From Clostridiales bacterium (GTDB taxonomy: Bacteria; Bacillota; Clostridia; Lachnospirales; Lachnospiraceae): a stretch of 64,000 nucleotides of DNA. A program made the position numbers and the translations under genes. The DNA is taken from the NCBI GenBank assembly GCA_003343625.1, contig QAKV01000042.1, forward strand, positions 3,189 to 67,188, given 5' to 3'. Each line of letters opens with the position of its first letter. Positions within the stretch are counted from its first letter, which is position 1. Below are positions 8,529-16,151 of this stretch, piece by piece. The notes beneath the pieces are model-generated. The model was not told where the DNA came from. It saw only the letters and a list, made by a program, of their open reading frames with translations, and searched no databases.

Positions 8529-8740
8529 ACCTTTCCGGCCTGAGACGTAATCCGGTTGAAAATGGAGGTGACCAGTTCCGTAATCCTGTCCTTGAAAATC
8601 AGCACCAGGCCTACGGCCACCAGAATCAGGAGCACCACTTCCACGGTGCCCACCCCGTCCTGATTGGACAGGATAGATTCCGCTCTCCGGCGTAAGCCGC
8701 ACACAAATAATTTCGCGTTTCTTCCGATTTTTTTGAGCAT
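8525..8740 (-). CDS. flp: Flp family type IVb major pilin
   Basis: A 71-residue prepilin. The basic leader ends at about SNQDGVGTVEVVLLILVAVG, where the cut would fall just before the hydrophobic helix with its conserved glutamate at position +5 or so. A short C-terminal tail follows (DRITELVTSIFNRITSQ), as in Flp1-type pilins. The ATG at 8740 has an ideal AGGGAGG site 8 nt upstream; a further ATG at 8770 would overlap the tadC stop and is less likely. It should be processed by the A24 peptidase at 5807 and assembled by TadA/B/C. Confidence 0.88.
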   Translation of the reverse strand: MLKKIGRNAKLFVCGLRRRAESILSNQDGVGTVEVVLLILVAVGLVLIFKDRITELVTSIFNRITSQAGKV

Positions 8741-8769
8741 ATTCGTTTTCCTCCCTGTGTATTTTTGCA

Positions 8770-10191
8770 TCAGATTCCCCCGAAGGAGAAACAGGCCGGA
8801 ACCAGGACGAGAATCATAATTACCGCCAGCAGCATCAGCATGGGCGCCAATAGCCTGGTCTGCGCTTCGTCTCCCCTCTTTTTCGCATATCGCTTCCGTT
8901 CCTCGAAAGCGGCTTCCGCCTCCCTGTTGAGCGCTTCCAGCAGTCCGGCCGTCCCCCTCTGCAGGTTTTGAGACAGCAGGGACGCGTATTTTCTGTACTG
9001 AGGCAGGCCGCACCGTCGCCCGAAATTCCCGATGGCTTCGAGCTGCGTCATGCCGCTTTCCATCTCCCGGCAGGCCCGGAGGAGTTCCTCCCGAACCGGA
9101 TCCTCCTCCCTTCGCCCCTCTTTGGCCATCCGGAAAAAAAACGTCCGAAGGGGCATCCCCGTGCCCGCGAACAGAGCCGTTCTGGCCAGAAAGGAAGGAT
9201 AGGCCAGCAAAAGTTCCTCCCGGCGCTTTTTCCCCGCTTCCAGCAAATCCCGGTCCCAGGCGGCATGCAGGGCCAGGCAGCCGATCAGAGTCAGCAGGAT
9301 GGACCAAAGGAAAGGCATGGAAGGTGATTCATACCACCGCACCGCCTGGCCGGCGAATTCTTCCGGAAGGCTCACGCTGTCCGCACAGCTCTCCTTCTCG
9401 AGCTGTCTCCCCACTTCCCGCACGACCTGTTCCGCCAGCCCGGTTTCCGCAGGCACGATCCGCAGGGGAAAAGTCAGCGTCCGTCCGCTTTCCCCGCAGG
9501 AAAGCCGCGCCGTCATAGTGACGACCTCGCCCTCCTCGTCAGGCAGCTCCTTTCGGATCCGTCCGGACCCGTCCATCAGTTCGTAATCGCTGCTTTGCCA
9601 GCCCACTTCCACCAGTCCGCCGCACAGTTCCCCGGGCAGCGCGATGTCCGAGCTGACCGCGTCCGGCTTCCAGCCGTCTCCTTCCATCTGCGAGGAGAGC
9701 CTGTCCGCCGCTTCCGCCAGCAGCCATTCCTCTTCTTCGGGCGTAAGCGCACGCTCCGGCACATCCAGGTGAACCCGGGCGGGCGGCTCGTCGCCGATCT
9801 GCAGATTCAGCGACAGATTTTTGCTTCCTTCCCCGGTCGCGGGCCTCTCCAGCGCCGTCAACGCTTCCTTCCCCCGCAGCCAGAACGCTCCCAGCAGGGC
9901 TGCCGTGAGGGCCGTTCCCGTCAGAAAAAGGGCCAGCAGCCGTTCATATTTACCGATCTGAAACTGCCGGTATTCCTCCCCCGCCCTGGCCTGCCCGTAG
10001 AGGGCGGACAGCGCCTCCATCCGCTTTCGCGCAGCGGCGCTGCCGACGGGCCTCCCCCGGGCCTCCCGCTTTTCCCACAGCCACTGCGCCGGCCGCTGCA
10101 AAATGTCCCACGCATCCCTTTGTTTCCCCTGTTTCAGCTCCTGCTCCTCCTTTCCCCTTTTTCCGTCCGCTTCCATCGAATCCGAATTCAC
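8770..10191 (-). CDS. tadC: TadC-like type II secretion F protein with large extracytoplasmic insertion
   Basis: The C-terminal part (about 320-473) is a type II secretion F domain with the final hydrophobic helix pair. It should serve as an inner-membrane platform for the TadA motor. The N-terminal half is unusual. After a basic cytosolic segment comes a membrane helix at about 86-106. Roughly 180 residues of predicted extracytoplasmic domain follow (about 107-290), then a second helix (FLWSILLTLIGCLALHAAW). The usual TadC is near 300 residues, so this one (473) carries an extra ectodomain. The gene overlaps tadB by 4 bp and is followed by flp. Confidence 0.82.
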   Translation of the reverse strand: MNSDSMEADGKRGKEEQELKQGKQRDAWDILQRPAQWLWEKREARGRPVGSAAARKRMEALSALYGQARAGEEYRQFQIGKYERLLALFLTGTALTAALLGAFWLRGKEALTALERPATGEGSKNLSLNLQIGDEPPARVHLDVPERALTPEEEEWLLAEAADRLSSQMEGDGWKPDAVSSDIALPGELCGGLVEVGWQSSDYELMDGSGRIRKELPDEEGEVVTMTARLSCGESGRTLTFPLRIVPAETGLAEQVVREVGRQLEKESCADSVSLPEEFAGQAVRWYESPSMPFLWSILLTLIGCLALHAAWDRDLLEAGKKRREELLLAYPSFLARTALFAGTGMPLRTFFFRMAKEGRREEDPVREELLRACREMESGMTQLEAIGNFGRRCGLPQYRKYASLLSQNLQRGTAGLLEALNREAEAAFEERKRYAKKRGDEAQTRLLAPMLMLLAVIMILVLVPACFSFGGI

Positions 10192-10973
10192 ACCCGGATG
10201 TCCATGATCCGCGCGGACAGGCCGCAGGCAGCCAGATACAGCGCCAGCGCTCCCGTCATGACCGCCCGTCCCGCGGCGTTGTGATACAGGACATCGAAAA
10301 ATCCGGGGGAAGACAGCTGCAGATAAACGAACAGAAAGAAAGGGATCAGCATCATCACCTTCTGTTCATATTTTCTGGCCGCCAGGATGGCCTGGATCTC
10401 CCGCTCCGCCTCCATCCGCTGCCGCGTCAGCTCCACCGTCCGCAGAACGATAGCGCGCAGGTTGCCGCCCATCCTCTTGGCCGCGGCGAAAGCTTCCGCA
10501 AAATCCCGGATTTCCTCCACTCCGCAGCGCCTGCCCAGCCCCTGAAGCATCTGTTCCAAAGGGATCCCGTTTTTGAGCCCTTTTCGAACCGCCGCCAGCT
10601 CGCGGGACATTTCGCTGTCCTCCCCGTGCAGGGAGCGGATCTCTCCTTCCGCCTCCAGGAAGGCGTTTTCCACAGAATATCCGGCCTGCATGCCGGCCGC
10701 CGCGGCCTGGATGGCGTCGCAAAATTGCAGGGCCAGCCTTTCTTTGCGCCGCTTCGTTTTCCGCTTCCTGTCTCCTTTCAGCCACAGCGCCGCCGCTGCG
10801 GGCCAGGCCAGGCATCCGATCCAGGATCGATAGAACATATACGCAAAAGCCCCGGTGGCCGCTGCGCTCTTGCAAAGTCCCCAGAGGACTTCCTTCCAGG
10901 ACAGACGATAATCGTCATAGTCCGTTTTCCCTTCCTTCCCGTCCCACTCCCGCTTCTTCCAGCTTTTCCACAT
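10188..10973 (-). CDS. tadB: TadB-like type II secretion F protein
   Basis: The 261-residue membrane protein has two N-terminal hydrophobic segments, a cytosolic helical F domain (GYSVENAFLEAEGEIRSL to about ILAARKYEQKVM) and C-terminal membrane helices. It pairs with TadC as the inner-membrane platform of the Flp pilus. The ATG at 10973 is preceded by AAGGGGG and lies within the last 59 bp of tadA, in another frame. No later start fits the family. The stop overlaps the tadC start by 4 bp, which points to translational coupling. Confidence 0.85.
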   Translation of the reverse strand: MWKSWKKREWDGKEGKTDYDDYRLSWKEVLWGLCKSAAATGAFAYMFYRSWIGCLAWPAAAALWLKGDRKRKTKRRKERLALQFCDAIQAAAAGMQAGYSVENAFLEAEGEIRSLHGEDSEMSRELAAVRKGLKNGIPLEQMLQGLGRRCGVEEIRDFAEAFAAAKRMGGNLRAIVLRTVELTRQRMEAEREIQAILAARKYEQKVMMLIPFFLFVYLQLSSPGFFDVLYHNAAGRAVMTGALALYLAACGLSARIMDIRV

Positions 10974-12165
10974 GGGTCAGTTCCCCCTTTTTTATCAGTT
11001 CCCCGCAGACCCTTTCCCGGGTACTGCGGCTGTTTTCCTCGAAAGCATACAGCGTCCGGGTGCGGATTTCCCCCTCTGAAAAACCGAGGATCTCCGCAAT
11101 TTCCAACACTTTTCGGGTCTTGTCCCGCATCCTTCCCAAATGCACCATCAGATCGATTCCGGAAGCGATCTGGCGGCGGATCGCGGCCAGCGGCACGTCC
11201 ATCCCCATCAGGAGCATCGTCTCCATCCGCAGCAGCATGTCCCGTGCGGTATTGCCGTGTCCGGTAGACATGCTCCCCGCGTGCCCGGAATTATAAGCGG
11301 TGAGAAGCTCGCAGATCTCCGCTCCCCGTACCTCGCCTACGATGATCCGATCCGGCCGCATCCGCAGGCTGGTGCGAATCAGGTCACGGATCGTCACCGG
11401 CACGCACCCTTCCGCGTTGGCGTTTCTGGTCTCCAGGGAAACCAGATTTTTGGCGGATTTCAGCTGCAGTTCCGCGCTGTCCTCGACGGTGATGATTCTC
11501 TCCTCTTCCGGAATAGCCTGGGACAGGGCGTTTAAAAAGGTGGTCTTTCCGCTGCCGGTGCCTCCGCTGATGAAAATGTTATATTTGCAGCGCACCACCA
11601 ATTCCAGAAACGCCCTGCACTCCTCGTTGATGGATCCCAGTTCCACCAGCCTGGAAAGCGTCATTCCCTCTTTGGGAAAGCGCCGGATCGTCACGGCCGG
11701 GCCGTTTAATGCCACCGGGGCGAGCACCACGTTCACACGGGATCCGTCCGCAAGCCTCGCGTCCAGAATCGGAGACGCTTCGTTGACCGCCCGGTTGCAG
11801 CCGGCTGCGATTTGCTGGATCACGTCCTGCAGCCGGGTCATGCTTTCAAAGCGCCCTTTCCAGGGCCAGAGCCGTCCGCCTTTTTCCACGAAAATCCGAT
11901 CCGGGCCGTTGATCATAATCTCCGTAATCTCTGAATCTTCCAACAACTCCTGTAAAAGATCCAGTCCCCGGATGGAGGAAAACAGCTCCCGGCTCATGGC
12001 CCTTCGGGATGCTACCCCCAGCTTTCCGGCATATTCTCTGCCGCACAGCTTTTCATCGATCAGGGCCCGTACCTGTGCGTCCGTAAAGTCGCGCCCGCAG
12101 TCCAGCTGCTCCAGGATTTCCTTTTTCAGGGCCACCCGTATGGACTCATATTCCCGTTCTCTCAT
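10915..12165 (-). CDS. tadA: Tad pilus assembly ATPase TadA (CpaF family)
   Basis: A secretion ATPase of 416 residues that powers Flp pilus assembly as a cytosolic hexamer. The Walker A loop is GGTGSGKTT at about residue 196, the Walker B region RIIVGEVRG, and the nearby NSGHAGSMSTGHGN segment holds the conserved His box of GspE/VirB11 ATPases. The N-terminal domain carries the family signature ITEIMINGPD. The ATG at 12165 overlaps the tadZ stop by 4 bp; a longer open frame upstream has no homology. Confidence 0.93.
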   Translation of the reverse strand: MREREYESIRVALKKEILEQLDCGRDFTDAQVRALIDEKLCGREYAGKLGVASRRAMSRELFSSIRGLDLLQELLEDSEITEIMINGPDRIFVEKGGRLWPWKGRFESMTRLQDVIQQIAAGCNRAVNEASPILDARLADGSRVNVVLAPVALNGPAVTIRRFPKEGMTLSRLVELGSINEECRAFLELVVRCKYNIFISGGTGSGKTTFLNALSQAIPEEERIITVEDSAELQLKSAKNLVSLETRNANAEGCVPVTIRDLIRTSLRMRPDRIIVGEVRGAEICELLTAYNSGHAGSMSTGHGNTARDMLLRMETMLLMGMDVPLAAIRRQIASGIDLMVHLGRMRDKTRKVLEIAEILGFSEGEIRTRTLYAFEENSRSTRERVCGELIKKGELTHVEKLEEAGVGREGRENGL

Positions 12166-13163
12166 CTTTCGCTCCGTTCCTCTTCCAACAGCATCTTTTC
12201 CACGTATTGGGCCAGCTCGCTTCCTTCCGGGTGTCCCAGATCCCGGGGCAGCCGCTGAAAAACCGGCAGCGCGCACCTGCGCGTTTTCTCCGCGACGTCT
12301 CCGCAGTCCGCACGCTCCAGCGCGGCCTCATATTGTGCCAGTTTCGCCCGGGCAAATCCGTCCTCCCGGACGATCGTATAGACCCGGCTGCAGTTTCTCA
12401 ACAGCTCGAACAGCCCCATGACGGCGTCGGACAGATCCAGAATCACATATTCATAACGGCTGCCTTTGAGGATATCCAGGAGGCGCAGCCATTCTTCCCG
12501 CCGGATCTGAAACAGATCCGGTCCCAGAAAGGCGGGAGGAACCAGCTCCAGGCCATTCACCTGTTCCGCCTGACGGTACAGGTAGCCCAGCACCTCCTCC
12601 TTCGGCTCCGGCAGATGAAAGAGCAGATCCGAAAAATCCGCTTCGAAGCTGCGACACAACAGCCGATCCAAACCCGAATAGCTTTCGAAATTCAAATATA
12701 AAACCCTGTGCGTGCGGGCCAGAATCTGACCCAGGACGAGAGAAAATGTGGTTTGCAGACACCGGTGAACCGGCGTATAGACGCCCAGAAAATGGACGGG
12801 ATGTTCGCAGGGCTGCGGCGGCGGCAGATCTCCGGCCTCCGCGGCCGTCTCCATGATTTTTTTTGCGATCCGGGTCACGCTGCTGTATTTGCTCAGGAAC
12901 GGAAGCTCCTTTTCCTCGAGCTCCTCCTCTTCTTTCAGCAGGATGATCCGGGATATGCCCCAGCCTTTCATCTCAGCATCAAAGGCGCGCTGGGCGATGA
13001 GCAGGATCTGGACGGGCCGTTGGGCCAGGCTCTCCCTCAGCCGATCCGTACCGGTGAAGGTGAGCATCTCAAACGGGAAATCTTCTCTCCGGCTGAGAGC
13101 ATCCATCAGGCGATACGCGTATTCCTGCTCCGGATCGCAGATCGCCAGTATGTTTCTTTTCAA
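12162..13163 (-). CDS. tadZ: TadZ/CpaE-like pilus localisation protein with degenerate P-loop
   Basis: The 333-residue protein is the first gene of the Tad operon. It has an N-terminal receiver-like region (NILAICDPEQEYAYRLMDAL) and a C-terminal MinD/ParA-like domain, as in CpaE/TadZ, which place the pilus machine in the cell. The expected nucleotide loop reads GVYTPVHRCLQTTF, lacking the GK[ST] of a working Walker A, so ATP hydrolysis is doubtful. The start is a TTG at 13163 with an ideal GGGAGG 7 nt upstream; the longer open frame reads through the leader and promoter region. Confidence 0.78.
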   Translation of the reverse strand: MKRNILAICDPEQEYAYRLMDALSRREDFPFEMLTFTGTDRLRESLAQRPVQILLIAQRAFDAEMKGWGISRIILLKEEEELEEKELPFLSKYSSVTRIAKKIMETAAEAGDLPPPQPCEHPVHFLGVYTPVHRCLQTTFSLVLGQILARTHRVLYLNFESYSGLDRLLCRSFEADFSDLLFHLPEPKEEVLGYLYRQAEQVNGLELVPPAFLGPDLFQIRREEWLRLLDILKGSRYEYVILDLSDAVMGLFELLRNCSRVYTIVREDGFARAKLAQYEAALERADCGDVAEKTRRCALPVFQRLPRDLGHPEGSELAQYVEKMLLEEERSER

Positions 13164-13205
13164 GCAGTTCCTCCCTGGGAAAATCGACGAATAAAAGCGT
13201 CGGGG

Positions 13206-13221
13206 CGGTTCGATCGAACCG
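13206..13221. promoter_or_regulatory. 16-bp perfect palindrome in the Tad operon leader
   Basis: CGGTTCGATCGAACCG is an exact inverted repeat. It lies about 40 bp downstream of the -10 box and about 43 bp upstream of the tadZ start, in the 5' untranslated region. It could be an operator for a dimeric regulator or an RNA hairpin. Neither is shown. Confidence 0.45.
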
Positions 13222-13256
13222 AATCGAAGTGAAAATTGGAAATGCTGGTAAAATGA

Positions 13257-13285
13257 ATTATAGACCCCCGCCCCGCATTTGTCCA
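13257..13285 (-). promoter_or_regulatory. Strong promoter of the Tad pilus operon
   Basis: On the minus strand TGGACA (13285-13280) and a perfect TATAAT (13262-13257) are separated by 17 bp. This is close to consensus for the housekeeping sigma factor. It predicts a leader of about 87 nt before the TTG start of tadZ. Confidence 0.75.
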
Positions 13286-13305
13286 GCAACAGGACAGAAA
13301 AAAAC

Positions 13306-13330
13306 TTTTTTCGGCGAAAGCGCCGAAAAT
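13306..13330 (-). terminator. Intrinsic terminator after bofA
   Basis: The hairpin TTTTCGGCG/CGCCGAAAA is followed on the minus strand by a T-rich run. It lies about 50 bp after the bofA stop and just upstream of the Tad promoter, so it insulates the two units. Confidence 0.6.
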
Positions 13331-13380
13331 CTTTTTCTAAATTCGTGAGATACGACAGGCCGGTTCCGACGGGCGGACTG

Positions 13381-13596
13381 TCAGAGATAGAAACGGATTC
13401 CGTACAGCAGCGCGACTCCGGGAAACCCCAGAAGCCCGGAGGTCAGAAAGCTGAAGGGATTGATGCCGACGCTTTCCTCCACTCCCCGTCCCTGCAGAAA
13501 AGAATTGACCAGATAGATCGCGATCATCCCGAAGATCGCGCGCAGCATGAAATTCAGAAAATGTTCCGTCCAGTTTTTCACGGGCCGCTCCAGCAT
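13381..13596 (-). CDS. bofA: BofA-like pro-sigma-K processing inhibitor family protein
   Basis: A 71-residue membrane protein with a membrane helix (AIFGMIAIYLVNSFL) and a C-terminal hydrophobic stretch containing the family pattern GINPFSFLTSGLLGFPGVAL. In Bacillus, BofA holds the SpoIVFB protease inactive during sporulation. Its presence suggests a spore-forming ancestry, though many clostridia keep bofA with an altered role. It is divergent from the DUF2508 gene, which often neighbours bofA in Firmicutes. The ribosome site before the ATG at 13596 is weak, so the exact start is open. Confidence 0.75.
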   Translation of the reverse strand: MLERPVKNWTEHFLNFMLRAIFGMIAIYLVNSFLQGRGVEESVGINPFSFLTSGLLGFPGVALLYGIRFYL

Positions 13597-13718
13597 GTCT
13601 TTTTACCACTATATGAGCCGTCTTTCCCCGATATACCACAATGGCGGGACAGAAGCCGCGTATATTTCTTCCAGATTATGCCTATACTCTACTATACAAG
13701 CAATCAGGAGGTTTTGTC

Positions 13719-14018
13719 ATGAAATCGAGTTTCCACATCGGCCGCCGTCCGGAAAAGGGGGAGGCCGCGCTCACTTATGAGGAAAGCCTGCGCTTCGACC
13801 TGCAGCTGGCCGCATGGGATCTGGAAAACGCCTACGCCGGTTTTGACTACGCCACCGAGCCCGACCTGATCGACTGCTATATTTACGAACTGAATGCCGC
13901 CATGAAGCGATATAAGTATCTGCTTGAAAAATATGAAGCGCTGAAAAAGGAATCTCTGCAGGCGGATCGGATCGGCGCTGCGGATGAGGGAGCGCCTTTC
14001 GAATTTTCCGTCGTATAG
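13719..14018 (+). CDS. DUF2508 family protein (YaaL-like)
   Basis: The small, largely helical, charged protein (99 residues) has the DUF2508 pattern of a leading-helix aspartate and the segment ATEPDLIDCYIYELNAAMKR. The family is cytosolic and of unknown function, usually encoded next to bofA, as here. The ATG at 13719 follows CAGGAGGTTTTGTC. The stop (TAG at 14016-14018) lies inside the sequence GTCGTATAG, which resembles an arm of the intergenic repeat, so the last codons may derive from the repeat. Confidence 0.8.
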   Translation: MKSSFHIGRRPEKGEAALTYEESLRFDLQLAAWDLENAYAGFDYATEPDLIDCYIYELNAAMKRYKYLLEKYEALKKESLQADRIGAADEGAPFEFSVV

Positions 14019-14079
14019 GAGGCGGAAGAAGTCGTATAGGAGCGGCGGATGGCGCGAAAGAAAATGGGAATCACAAAAA

Positions 14080-14145
14080 GCGTGTGCCTCGGCACACGCT
14101 CGCGCCGAGCGCGATTGCCCTCAGACAAGCATTTCCTATCGTACG
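14080..14145. repeat. Second copy of the modular intergenic repeat
   Basis: Module A is present as a hairpin, AGCGTGTGCC/GGCACACGCT, at 14080-14100. The conserved box CTCGCGCCGAGCGCG follows at 14099-14113 and extends with three changes to 14127. Module B is reduced to one arm, ATTTCCTATCGTACG, at 14131-14145. Just upstream, GTCGTATAGGAG occurs twice (about 14010 and 14033), perhaps remains of further arms. Confidence 0.7.
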
Positions 14146-14174
14146 AAAAAAGCGGGAACCTCCCGGTTCCCGCT
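14145..14174 (-). terminator. Intrinsic terminator of glgB
   Basis: AGCGGGAACC at 14151-14160 pairs perfectly with GGTTCCCGCT at 14165-14174. On the minus strand TTTTTTCG follows. It lies 9 bp after the glgB stop codon. Confidence 0.85.
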
Positions 14175-14183
14175 AAAGCGCAT

Positions 14184-16097
14184 TTAAAAAGCGAATACCA
14201 CCGCGGCATAGGCCGGGAGGTCGAACGTGATGCGATAAGGCCGGTTATCGCTGGGCTTCGCTTTCGCCATCAGCTCCGCCGGCACCGTTTCCCCGCTGCC
14301 GCCGAAACGCTTTTCTGTGCTGCACAAAACCGTACGGTATTTCTTCCGCCGGGGCACGCCCACGCAATAGTCTTCCCGCGCCACGGGCGTCATGTTCAGC
14401 ACGAAGAGCAGATTCTTCTTCCCGTCCGAAGACTTGCGGATGAAGCTGTAGGTGCTGCGATCCGCATCGTCCGCGTTCACCCATTCGAATCCGCCCCAGT
14501 CGTTGTCGATTTCATACAGGCAGGGATATTTGTGATAGAGGGAGAGCAGCTCCTTCATGTATTCCTTCATTCCCCGATTCAGCTCGTTTTCCAGCAAAAA
14601 CCAATCCAGTTCCCTGGCTTCGCTCCACTCCCTTTCCTGCCCGAACTCCTGTCCCATAAAGAGCAGTTTCTTGCCGCAATGGCCGAACATATAAGTATAG
14701 CCCAGCCTGAGATTCGCATATTTATCCACATGATAACCCGGCATCTTGTTGACCATGGAACACTTCAGGTGCACCACTTCATCGTGGGACAGGGGCAGGA
14801 TATAATTTTCCGCATTGTTGTAGGTCATGGCAAACGTCATGCCGTAATGATCGTTTTTACGGAAATAAGGATCCAGTTTCATGTATTCGCAGAAATCGTG
14901 CATCCAGCCCATGTTCCATTTGAAGGAAAAGTGCAGGCCGCCTTCTTCGATGGGGCCCGTCACCTTCGGCCAGGCGGTAGACTCCTCCGCAATGGTCATC
15001 ACGCCCGGAAATGTCCCCCGGATCACAGAATTGAAATGCTTGAAAAATTCGATGGCCTCCAGATTCTCGTTTCCCCCGTACTTATTTGGAACCCACTGGC
15101 CGTCCTGCTTGCCATAGTCCAGATAGAGCATGGACGCCACCGCATCCACCCTCAGCCCGTCCACATGGAACTCCTTGATCCAGAACAGAGCGTTGGCGAT
15201 CAGAAAATTTTTGACTTCCGTCTTGCCGTAATTGAAGATCTTGGTGCCCCAGTCCGGATGTTCTCCCAGTCTCGGATCGGAATGCTCGAACAGCGCTTCC
15301 CCATCGAAATCCGCCAGCCCGTGGGCGTCTTTGGGGAAGTGGGCCGGAACCCAGTCCAGGATCACGCCGATCTTATTCCGGTGAAGGGTATTGACCAGAT
15401 AGGCAAAATCCTCCGGCGTCCCATACCGGGATGTGGGCGCATAATATCCCGTCACCTGATATCCCCAGGAACCGTCGAAAGGATGTTCCGCGATCCCCAT
15501 CAGCTCCACGTGCGTGTATTTCAGTTCCTTCAGATATTCCACAATGCGGTTCGCGAACTCCCGGTAATTATAAAAGCCGTCCTCGCTATCCGGATGTTTC
15601 ATCCAGGAACCGATATGGCATTCGTAGATGGCCAGCGGCTCCTTCGTCATATCTTTCTGATCCCGTTCCTCCATCCACTTCCCGTCGGACCACCGGATTT
15701 TGGACAAATCCGCGACGATGGAAGCGGTTCCCGGACGCAGCTCCGCATAGTTCGCGAACGGATCCGCTTTATACAATTTCCTCCCGTCTTTGGTCGTGAT
15801 CAGAAATTTGTACATTTCCCCGGTACCGATTCCGGGAACGAACGCCTTATAGATCCCGCCGGGTCCCAGCTTTTCCATGGGATGTGCCGATTCATCCCAG
15901 CCGTTAAAGCTTCCCACCACGTGCACGCCCTGGGCGTGAGGCGCCCAGACCGCGAACATCACTCCCTTTTTCCCGTTTTCCTCCGACAGATGGGCGCCGA
16001 GTTTTTTGTAGATATCATAGTGCGTCCCCTGGGCGAACAGATACTGATCCGCCTCCGAAATGAAAACTGTTCCCGGTACATTTGCTGTTTTTCCCAT
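14184..16097 (-). CDS. glgB: 1,4-alpha-glucan branching enzyme GlgB
   Basis: GlgB (GH13) moves alpha-1,4 chains to alpha-1,6 positions in glycogen. The 637 residues contain an N-terminal CBM48 (VWAPHAQGVHVVGSFNGW), the GH13 barrel and a C-terminal all-beta domain. The catalytic nucleophile is the Asp in DGLRVDAVASMLYLD and the acid/base the Glu in MTIAEESTAWP; the conserved LSHDEVVH holds the third Asp. No other glycogen gene is in the window, so it is detached from a glg operon here. It lies 54 bp after the TPR/AAA gene and may share its promoter. Confidence 0.95.
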   Translation of the reverse strand: MGKTANVPGTVFISEADQYLFAQGTHYDIYKKLGAHLSEENGKKGVMFAVWAPHAQGVHVVGSFNGWDESAHPMEKLGPGGIYKAFVPGIGTGEMYKFLITTKDGRKLYKADPFANYAELRPGTASIVADLSKIRWSDGKWMEERDQKDMTKEPLAIYECHIGSWMKHPDSEDGFYNYREFANRIVEYLKELKYTHVELMGIAEHPFDGSWGYQVTGYYAPTSRYGTPEDFAYLVNTLHRNKIGVILDWVPAHFPKDAHGLADFDGEALFEHSDPRLGEHPDWGTKIFNYGKTEVKNFLIANALFWIKEFHVDGLRVDAVASMLYLDYGKQDGQWVPNKYGGNENLEAIEFFKHFNSVIRGTFPGVMTIAEESTAWPKVTGPIEEGGLHFSFKWNMGWMHDFCEYMKLDPYFRKNDHYGMTFAMTYNNAENYILPLSHDEVVHLKCSMVNKMPGYHVDKYANLRLGYTYMFGHCGKKLLFMGQEFGQEREWSEARELDWFLLENELNRGMKEYMKELLSLYHKYPCLYEIDNDWGGFEWVNADDADRSTYSFIRKSSDGKKNLLFVLNMTPVAREDYCVGVPRRKKYRTVLCSTEKRFGGSGETVPAELMAKAKPSDNRPYRITFDLPAYAAVVFAF

Positions 16098-16151
16098 AGT
16101 AAACCCCCTAGTTCATCATTTTTGCCGCCGGGCTCCCCTGCCCAGCAGTTC

